A stretch of 8,621 nt of DNA from Dehalococcoidia bacterium (GTDB lineage Bacteria > Chloroflexota > Dehalococcoidia > SAR202 > UBA826): assembly GCA_012965485.1 (NCBI GenBank), contig DTSF01000252.1, forward strand, positions 1-8,621, written 5' to 3'. Both the position numbers and the translations under genes were made by a program. The stretch's first letter is position 1. Each line of letters begins with the position of its first letter. Below are positions 1-8,621 of the stretch, piece by piece. The notes below the pieces were generated by a model. That model worked only from the letters and a program-made list of their open reading frames with translations. It was not told the DNA's origin and ran no database searches.

Positions 1-1
1 T

Positions 2-865
2 ATTTTAGGTTCTGATGAGTTGACAGTCGTGGTCAATACTGCGGATGATGACCGTTTCTATGGATTACATGTTTCCCCTGACCTTGATACTGTGATGTAT
101 ACCCTAGCAGGCGTATCTAATGTTGAAATGGGCTGGGGTCTTGCAAGTGAATCTTTTCGAACTTTAGAAAGGTTGAAGGAATATGGCGTTGATGCTTGGT
201 TTAACTTGGGCGATTTAGATCTTGCTACTCACCTCTATCGCACAAAAATGTTAGACGAAGGAAAAACATTGTCAGAGGTATGTCAGCAATTGGCAAAATC
301 TTTGGGTGTCGCACACAAAATATTACCAGCCACCGACGGCTCCATAAAAACAATGTTGGAAACTCAAGATGGAACCATGAGTTTTCAAGAGTATTTTGTG
401 AAAAATCGGTGTGAACCTATTATCAAATCAATAGATTTTGATGGATCCCCAAATTGTACAGTTACTCCTGAGGTAAGACAGGCTATCCTAAATATGGATC
501 TACTGGTGTTCTGTCCCTCAAACCCTTTTGTTAGCCTTGCTCCAATCCTATCGGTGCCAGGAATTAAGGAAATGATCGAGACATTTTCTGGGAAATCAAT
601 TGGTGTTAGCCCCATTGTGGGAGGGGAAGCGATCAAGGGCCCTGCTGCAAAGATGCTTAAGGAACTTGGGTACGACGTGTCCTCCGTGGGAGTCGCTCGT
701 CAATATGTTGGGCTCTGCAACACATTCATTATCGATCAAAAAGATGTGGCTCTTAAGGAAGAGATAGAAGCTTTGGGAATGGATGTTTTTGTAACGCAAA
801 CTATTATGGAAACAGATCAGGACAAAAAACAATTGGCTGAATACATACTAGAGATAAGCGCGTAA
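2..865 (+). CDS. cofD: 2-phospho-L-lactate transferase CofD/FbiA, 5'-truncated by the window edge
   Basis: Transfers the phospholactyl (or enolpyruvyl) group from the GDP-linked CofC product to the deazaflavin FO, giving F420-0 or dehydro-F420-0, in the cytoplasm. The frame is open to the left edge, so no start is visible. The 287 residues seen match CofD from shortly after the missing N-terminal glycine-rich loop, and about 20-25 residues are probably off-window. A TTG at 20 is in frame but lies inside the conserved core strand, so I reject it as the start. Diagnostic stretches, numbered within the fragment, are VVNTADDDRFYGLHVSPDLD (about 10-29), the GDLDLATHLYRT segment (70-81), FQEYFVKNRCEP (128-139), CPSNPFVSLAPIL (171-183) and SPIVGGEAIKGPA (203-215). 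The C-terminal VTQTIME (264-270) is also typical. The stop is 4 bases before cofC, implying co-transcription. Identification is firm. The native acceptor chemistry (phospholactate or phosphoenolpyruvate type) cannot be read from sequence. Confidence 0.95.
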   Translation: MLGSDELTVVVNTADDDRFYGLHVSPDLDTVMYTLAGVSNVEMGWGLASESFRTLERLKEYGVDAWFNLGDLDLATHLYRTKMLDEGKTLSEVCQQLAKSLGVAHKILPATDGSIKTMLETQDGTMSFQEYFVKNRCEPIIKSIDFDGSPNCTVTPEVRQAILNMDLLVFCPSNPFVSLAPILSVPGIKEMIETFSGKSIGVSPIVGGEAIKGPAAKMLKELGYDVSSVGVARQYVGLCNTFIIDQKDVALKEEIEALGMDVFVTQTIMETDQDKKQLAEYILEISA

Positions 866-869
866 ATAA

Positions 870-1490
870 GTGGATCAATTTTCTGTACTTATACCGATGA
901 AAATTCCTAGTGAAGGTAAATCTAGGCTGGCTGATGTTTTAGATGGACCAAGTAGGAAGTCACTAATAATATCCTTATTGGATAGAGTTCTCGAAGCCTC
1001 TATGAATTCATCTAGCTGTGATGTTTATGTAATTGGTGGAGGCTTTGAAGTGGCCGATATTTGTAGACAGATTGGTGCCAGATGGACGGCTTCAGATTCG
1101 GGGGATTTAAATTTTGATGTCTCGGCAGGCATTGCTGAGATTACCCAAGCAGGTAATGGGACGATATATTTGCCGGGGGACCTTCCATTTATTACCTCAG
1201 AAGATATTGACTCAGTAATTAATCGCTCAGAAAATGGCGATTTGGCAGTGTTGGTTGCATCTGAGTCTGATGGTGGCACTAACTGTGTTCTTTTTCCATA
1301 TCAAACTAAACTGATTCCTTTGCTGGGTTCAGATAGTTATAGAAAGCATTGCGATTACGCTGTAACCCATGGCATTCTTTTTGAATCGATTCGGCCAGCA
1401 GGATTACTTATAGATCTTGATACGGTAGATGATTTAAAAAAATGTCAGCGCAGAGAAAAGGGATTCTTAGGGAATGTTGGAATTATTTGA
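870..1490 (+). CDS. cofC: 2-phospho-L-lactate / phosphoenolpyruvate guanylyltransferase CofC/FbiD
   Basis: Couples GTP to a three-carbon phosphoacid (2-phospho-L-lactate in archaea, phosphoenolpyruvate in mycobacteria) to make the activated donor used by CofD. The 206-residue length fits the family, a small MobA-like nucleotidyltransferase fold. Visible signatures are the N-terminal nucleotide loop LIPMKIPSEGKSRLADVL (7-24), LN at 80-81, YLPGDLPFI (100-108) with the metal-binding-type Asp104, DGGTNCVLF (134-142), GSDSYRKH (153-160) and DLDTVDDL (182-189). The start is GTG at 870. The next in-frame ATG (897) would remove the first beta strand, so GTG is preferred. No strong Shine-Dalgarno is visible, and the 4-base gap from the cofD stop suggests translational coupling. 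The last dozen residues after the DLDT helix are less conserved. Which three-carbon acid it uses is unknown from sequence. Confidence 0.9.
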   Translation: MDQFSVLIPMKIPSEGKSRLADVLDGPSRKSLIISLLDRVLEASMNSSSCDVYVIGGGFEVADICRQIGARWTASDSGDLNFDVSAGIAEITQAGNGTIYLPGDLPFITSEDIDSVINRSENGDLAVLVASESDGGTNCVLFPYQTKLIPLLGSDSYRKHCDYAVTHGILFESIRPAGLLIDLDTVDDLKKCQRREKGFLGNVGII

Positions 1491-1504
1491 AAATATTTGG
1501 TTAA

Positions 1505-1510
1505 AGTGGG
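1505..1510 (+). promoter_or_regulatory. Shine-Dalgarno-like site that favours the ATG start of the LLM gene
   Basis: AGTGGG lies 7 bases before ATG 1518, a normal spacing. The longer reading from TTG 1497 starts 7 bases after the cofC stop and places this site inside the gene, with no comparable motif before it. Confidence 0.45.
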
Positions 1511-1517
1511 TTTGAGT

Positions 1518-2465
1518 ATGACTAAATTAGGTGTGTTACTTCCTACAAGAGGATTGTTGATGGCGGATGTTCCTCCTACTAATATAGATGAGATCATTGA
1601 AATGGCGGAAGCCGTAGAGGATTCTGGTATTGATTCTGTTTGGGTGGGTGATAGTTTAACTGCAAAACCTAGATTGGAGCCTTTCACGGCTTTATCGGCT
1701 ATAGCTGCCAGGACAAAAAATATACGACTGGGTACAGCTGTGTTACTTTCTTCCTTAAGGCATCCCGTTCAGCTTGCTCATGTAGCGACTACTTTAGATT
1801 TGATATCAGAGGGCAGGCTTGTGCTGGGCATGGGAGTTGGCGGAGCCTTTAATGATGCTCAAAGGAAAGAGTGGCATAACGTAGGAGTGGACCCTCGAAA
1901 GAGAGCGGGTAGATTTGAAGAGTCCCTCAAAATTTTTAAGCCCCTCACTAGGGGAGAGACAGTCACGTTTTCTGGGGAGCATTTTGACGTAAAAGATATT
2001 TCAATTAAACCAGTTTCCCCTCAAAACAACGGGGTACCAGTTTTGGTTGCTGCCCATGGGCGCTCTAAATTGGAGAGACAGTATGAACGGGTCCTGCTTG
2101 GCGATGGGATAATATCGATCTCGGATTTTCCAGATGAATATGAGATGGCTCTAAAAAAAGTGTCCAAATATTGTGAGCAGAGAGATACTCCGTTTAAAAA
2201 TTTGGAAAAAAGCTTTTATATGACGGTGAATATCGGAGATAGAAAAGAAAAATTGACCGAGGAGGCAGATCGGTTTTTAAAATTATATTATGGGGTGAAC
2301 ATATGGCAGGAAAGATGGGGCCCTTGGGGAACCCCTGAAGAGGTTTTGGCTAGAATAAAAAGCTACGAAAATGTCGGCGCTGAAGCAATAATTGTGAGGT
2401 TTGCCTCATTTGACCAGGCTAGGCAGCTTGAGCTCTTTTTGAATGAGGTCGTGGCGTACGTGTAA
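1518..2465 (+). CDS. LLM-class (luciferase-like) oxidoreductase, probably F420-dependent
   Basis: A 315-residue TIM-barrel protein of the bacterial luciferase-like superfamily, whose members use FMN or reduced F420 to act on diverse substrates. Seen from ATG 1518: the N-terminal strand KLGVLLPT (3-10), VWVGDSL (41-47), the barrel segment IRLGTAVLLSSLRHP (69-83) with the GTAV motif that often carries a non-prolyl cis bond, LISEGRLVLGMGVGG (95-109), RFEESLKIFKPL (132-143), and a C-terminal WGTPEEV (270-276) before a final AIIVRF strand. Length and order fit the family. The cofD-cofC position directly upstream, in the same direction and 27 bases away, makes F420 the more likely cofactor, but this is inference from context. 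Homologues include F420-dependent glucose-6-phosphate dehydrogenase, mer-type reductases and many uncharacterised enzymes, so the substrate is unknown. An upstream in-frame TTG at 1497 would add seven residues. ATG is preferred for its ribosome site and because the first strand begins right after it. Confidence 0.88.
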   Translation: MTKLGVLLPTRGLLMADVPPTNIDEIIEMAEAVEDSGIDSVWVGDSLTAKPRLEPFTALSAIAARTKNIRLGTAVLLSSLRHPVQLAHVATTLDLISEGRLVLGMGVGGAFNDAQRKEWHNVGVDPRKRAGRFEESLKIFKPLTRGETVTFSGEHFDVKDISIKPVSPQNNGVPVLVAAHGRSKLERQYERVLLGDGIISISDFPDEYEMALKKVSKYCEQRDTPFKNLEKSFYMTVNIGDRKEKLTEEADRFLKLYYGVNIWQERWGPWGTPEEVLARIKSYENVGAEAIIVRFASFDQARQLELFLNEVVAYV

Positions 2466-2486
2466 GGGCTATGATTGATTAAGGTT

Positions 2487-4528
<2,042 letters not shown>

Positions 4529-4538
<10 letters not shown>

Positions 4539-4557
4539 GATGGAAAAAAGTGCTCAA
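4529..4557 (-). promoter_or_regulatory. Candidate promoter for ligA
   Basis: Read on the minus strand, TTGAGC (4557-4552) and TACTAT (4534-4529) are separated by 17 bases, each matching four of six consensus positions of a housekeeping sigma promoter. The -10 box ends 29 bases before the ligA ATG, giving a leader of roughly 20 bases. Proposed by eye only. Confidence 0.4.
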
Positions 4558-4593
4558 GGGTGCATACAGAAACATCAGCTCCTTTTCCTTTGC

Positions 4594-4622
4594 TAGACTG
4601 CAAAATTATCAGAAGATATACT
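4594..4622 (+). promoter_or_regulatory. Candidate promoter for the cysteine synthase gene
   Basis: TAGACT (4594-4599) and TATACT (4617-4622) are 17 bases apart, matching four and five of six consensus positions. The expected start point near 4629 would leave a leader of about 55 bases before TTG 4685. Identified by eye; no upstream activator site was recognised. Confidence 0.4.
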
Positions 4623-4627
4623 CATTG

Positions 4628-4658
4628 AGGAGATAGAATTATTTCTCCTTTAATTTTT
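4628..4658 (+). terminator. Hairpin plus T-tract in the cysteine synthase leader, possible attenuator
   Basis: AGGAGA (4628-4633) pairs exactly with TCTCCT (4644-4649) across a 10-base A/T-rich loop. A T-rich run follows, ending in five T (4654-4658). It resembles a weak intrinsic terminator lying between the proposed promoter and the TTG start of the downstream gene. That placement suggests transcription attenuation, but the stem is only six pairs and no alternative antiterminator stem or known riboswitch was recognised. Because the proposed start point is close to 4629, the 5' arm would be the very end of the RNA if the promoter call is right, which weakens the idea. Confidence 0.25.
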
Positions 4659-4684
4659 GTCAAAACTAGAGGCCAACTAAGCAT

Positions 4685-5605
4685 TTGCCGTACGCTCAAG
4701 ATATTCAAGATTTTGTGAATCAATATCCCGCCCTACAAGCTATCGGGAATACACCATTAGTTAAACTGGATCTTCCGTGGGATATAGGTAATTCTTGTAT
4801 CCACGCTAAGTTTGAACAATTAAATCCGGGCGGGTCGATTAAAGACAGACCAGTATTAAGGATGCTAGCAGAAGCCGTAATATCGGGAAAATTGAAGCAA
4901 GGTAAAACTATCCTTGATGCGACATCGGGCAATGCCGGGATAGCATATGCGATGGTTGGAGCAATTTTGGGATTTCCGGTTGAGTTGGTGATGCCAGAAA
5001 ATGCCAGTGAAGAAAGGAAAAAAAGATTAAAGGCCCATGGGGCCAATCTTATATTTACCGATGCACAGCTAGGATACGATGAAACCTTATATGAGGTTAA
5101 AAGAAGGTACGATCAAAACCCCGATAAATATTTTTACTGTGATCAATATAGTAACAGCAGCAATCCATTAGCCCATTACGAAACTACGGCTGTAGAACTT
5201 TTGGAACAGGCACCCTTTGTTACCCATTTTGTTGCTGGGGTCGGCACTGGAGGAACTATTAGTGGCATTGGGCGAAGGTTGAAAGAAACGAATCCGTCAA
5301 TAGAGGTGATTTGTATAGACTTTGAAGAATGGCCTGGAGTAGAGGGACTAAAACCTTTAAGCGCAGGGCATATCATTCCAGAGACCTTTGATAGTTCAGT
5401 GGTGGATCGCATGATTAGCGTGGATGTTGTTGAAGGATATGAAATATCCAATGAGTTGGCAAAGAGGGGAATTTTCGTAGGCCAGTCATCAGGGGCTTAT
5501 TTGCTTGGTGCCAAGCAGGTGGCTGAGGAAATCAGATCTGGCCATGTAGTGACTATTTTTAATGATATAGGTGAACGATATTTTTCAACTTCCATGTGGG
5601 GCTAA
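4685..5605 (+). CDS. PLP-dependent cysteine synthase, CysM-like
   Basis: Fold-type II PLP enzyme that makes L-cysteine from an activated serine and a sulfide donor. It has 306 residues. Visible: IGNTPLVKL (20-28), the PLP lysine Lys53 in NPGGSIKDRP (47-56), the substrate loop TSGNAG (80-85; most CysK have TSGNTG), MPENASEERK (103-112), the phosphate-binding loop GVGTGGTISG (185-194) and GQSSGA (266-271), where Ser269 should contact the pyridine nitrogen. NPGGSIKDRP, the THFVAG strand and the region 211-232 resemble the mycobacterial CysM that uses O-phosphoserine and the sulfur carrier CysO more than classic CysK. The mycobacterial C-terminal tail is absent; the protein ends soon after GERYFSTS. 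The only plausible start is TTG 4685, because the frame closes at TAG 4667 and no ATG occurs before the core. A weak AGAGG lies 12 bases upstream. No cysO-like gene is in the window. Cystathionine beta-synthase or another activity cannot be excluded. Confidence 0.88.
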   Translation: MPYAQDIQDFVNQYPALQAIGNTPLVKLDLPWDIGNSCIHAKFEQLNPGGSIKDRPVLRMLAEAVISGKLKQGKTILDATSGNAGIAYAMVGAILGFPVELVMPENASEERKKRLKAHGANLIFTDAQLGYDETLYEVKRRYDQNPDKYFYCDQYSNSSNPLAHYETTAVELLEQAPFVTHFVAGVGTGGTISGIGRRLKETNPSIEVICIDFEEWPGVEGLKPLSAGHIIPETFDSSVVDRMISVDVVEGYEISNELAKRGIFVGQSSGAYLLGAKQVAEEIRSGHVVTIFNDIGERYFSTSMWG

Positions 5606-5667
5606 ATTAAATACCTTCTACCGGCTCAAATATTTTAACGAGATGTTTTTCCCGATTCATATGTGAG

Positions 5668-6570
5668 TTATAGTCTAGATAGATATTGTCCCGGAATGTC
5701 GATTCCAACCAAGCCGCTATAGGCGTCTAACAGTCTCGAAGTTAAAGGACCTGGGACCATTACGGAATCCCCGATGTTAGATCCGTTAATCGACGATACA
5801 GGACATATGCAAAAGCTAGTTGAGGTAACGAAGGCTTCATCGGCAGTGTAGGCATCGTACAAATCAATATCTGCTTCCCTGGTTTCAATGCCGAGTTCTT
5901 GTGCAAGTTCAATAGTGGTAGATCTGCTGATACCTGCTAAGACAAACTGTTCCCTAGGGGTCACCACCACGCCATCTTTCACTATAAAAAAGTTGCTTCC
6001 CGGTCCCTCACAAAGATTTCCATTCATATCTAAGAGGATTGGCCATCCATCTGGATTTCTGTCTTTTACTTCAAATTCTGCTTGAACAAGATTAGCGTAA
6101 TTTTGTATTTTGGCTCTAGGGCTTAGAACTTCTGGAGGTGTTCTTCTCACTGACGGGACAACTACGGGCATTCCGTCCCTATAATACTTTGCGCGTGCTT
6201 TAAAGGGGAGTGGGACGGTCTCCACTATTACTGTTGGAGCTTCTCCGTTTGGGCCAGATACTCCCCTGGTAACTCTTTGGGTGACCCAGTAATCGTCGTC
6301 ACCATCAATAAGGGGAAGATTAGTTTCAAGAACCTCCATAGTTACCTGAGCCATTTCAGTGCGAGGCATTCCGGGATCGAGTCGAGCGTACTTAAGAGAG
6401 TCATAAAACCGATCGAGGTGTTCTTCTAGTTTGAAGATCCGATGTTTGAATGTACGGGTGGTATCAAATACAGAATATCCTTGTAAAAATCCTCGATCAT
6501 GAATTGAGATGGAAGCGAGGCTTTCCTGTATTATTTTACCGTTTACATAAGCTACTCTTTCCGATTCCAT
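5668..6570 (-). CDS. Class IV PLP-dependent aminotransferase (BCAT / D-amino-acid aminotransferase fold)
   Basis: A fold-type IV transaminase of 300 residues from ATG 6570. Seen: YVNGKI (8-13), IHDRGFLQGYSVFDTTR (23-39) typical of the family's N-terminal domain, HLDRFYDSLKYARL (51-64), the PLP lysine Lys154 in SPRAKIQNYANLVQAE (150-165), CEGPGSNFFIV (187-197) with Glu188 expected to contact the pyridine nitrogen, and AGISRSTTIELA (212-223) contributing to phosphate binding. The final conserved block reads TSTSFCICPVSSING (249-263), where branched-chain enzymes have a TGTAAE-type sequence. Family members include IlvE, D-alanine aminotransferase, aminodeoxychorismate lyase and (R)-amine transaminases. 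The motifs do not settle which, so no symbol is given. It lies 98 bases downstream of gyrB on the same strand and may be co-transcribed. An in-frame TTG two codons upstream is rejected because it would abut the ribosome site. Confidence 0.87.
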   Translation of the reverse strand: MESERVAYVNGKIIQESLASISIHDRGFLQGYSVFDTTRTFKHRIFKLEEHLDRFYDSLKYARLDPGMPRTEMAQVTMEVLETNLPLIDGDDDYWVTQRVTRGVSGPNGEAPTVIVETVPLPFKARAKYYRDGMPVVVPSVRRTPPEVLSPRAKIQNYANLVQAEFEVKDRNPDGWPILLDMNGNLCEGPGSNFFIVKDGVVVTPREQFVLAGISRSTTIELAQELGIETREADIDLYDAYTADEAFVTSTSFCICPVSSINGSNIGDSVMVPGPLTSRLLDAYSGLVGIDIPGQYLSRL

Positions 6571-6576
6571 AATCAA

Positions 6577-6581
6577 TCTCC
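6577..6581 (-). promoter_or_regulatory. Shine-Dalgarno site deciding the aminotransferase start
   Basis: On the minus strand GGAGA is followed by six bases and then ATG 6570, close to ideal spacing. The alternative TTG at 6576 would begin directly after the site, so ATG is the better start. Confidence 0.7.
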
Positions 6582-6618
6582 AGTCGTAAATACACCCTTT
6601 TATCTCGTTACCGTCATC

Positions 6619-6632
6619 AGATCATAGATCAT
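6619..6632. repeat. Tandem 7-base repeat between gyrB and the aminotransferase
   Basis: Two exact, adjacent copies of AGATCAT lie about 50 bases upstream of the aminotransferase start. On the minus strand this reads ATGATCT twice. It could be a small protein-binding site or chance; I recognise no known operator. The rest of this 98-base gap shows no convincing promoter or terminator. Confidence 0.4.
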
Positions 6633-6668
6633 ACCGGCTGGCCCAGTTTTTTTCCAAACATCACTGGT

Positions 6669-8615
<1,947 letters not shown>

Positions 8616-8621
8616 TTACGA

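Noticed and set aside
20..22. TTG as the start of cofD
   Set aside because: The frame stays open to the left edge, and residues before TTG match the family, so the gene is cut by the window rather than starting here.
4720..5451. Two minus-strand open frames (108 and 91 codons) opposite the cysteine synthase gene
   Set aside because: Both are opposite a gene with intact PLP-enzyme motifs, and neither has a recognisable domain.
5606..5667. Bidirectional terminator between the convergent cysteine synthase and aminotransferase genes
   Set aside because: Expected from the layout, but no stem longer than about three pairs with a suitable T-run could be found by eye.
6640..6668. Possible terminator after gyrB (CCAGT/ACTGG arms and a run of seven T on the + strand)
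   Set aside because: On the gyrB transcript the arms enclose an A-run and no U-tract follows. The T-run is on the strand where no gene ends, and the local CTGG/CCAG palindrome has no room for a loop.

Overview
The window looks like a piece of ordinary bacterial chromosome, A+T-rich by eye (not computed), holding seven protein genes and almost no spare DNA. The markers are bacterial: NAD+-dependent DNA ligase (LigA) and DNA gyrase subunit B (GyrB). Two enzymes of coenzyme F420 synthesis sit beside a luciferase-like flavin/deazaflavin oxidoreductase. F420 makers are mainly Actinobacteriota, Chloroflexota and a few Proteobacteria. My best guess is an uncultured low-GC, possibly marine (SAR202-like) Chloroflexota, or a low-GC actinobacterium. 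This is a low-confidence inference from gene content alone.

Layout. Left block (1-2465, + strand): cofD, cut by the left edge, then cofC after 4 bases, then an LLM-family oxidoreductase after 27 bases. This looks like one operon that makes the F420 side chain precursor and attaches it, followed by a likely F420 user. Middle block (2487-4499, - strand): ligA, converging on the LLM gene with only 21 bases between the stops. The 185-base gap 4500-4684 is a divergent control region with a candidate promoter for each flanking gene. It also holds a hairpin followed by a T-tract in the leader of the next gene. Then comes a CysM-like cysteine synthase (4685-5605, + strand), which starts with TTG. Right block (- strand): a class IV PLP aminotransferase (5668-6570) downstream of gyrB (6669-8615), both read right to left. 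The aminotransferase and the cysteine synthase converge across a 62-base gap (5606-5667) in which I see no convincing terminator.

How the genes relate. CofC activates a three-carbon phosphoacid with GTP, and CofD transfers it to the deazaflavin FO, giving F420-0 or its dehydro form. The LLM protein is a plausible user of the finished cofactor. The cysteine synthase and aminotransferase are amino-acid enzymes with no visible link beyond adjacency. ligA and gyrB are housekeeping DNA genes.

I found no tRNA, rRNA, CRISPR array, insertion sequence, phage gene or obvious new system. The points worth a second look are at residue level (GyrB Trp461 at a quinolone-determining position; CysM-like Lys223) and regulatory (the cysteine synthase leader).
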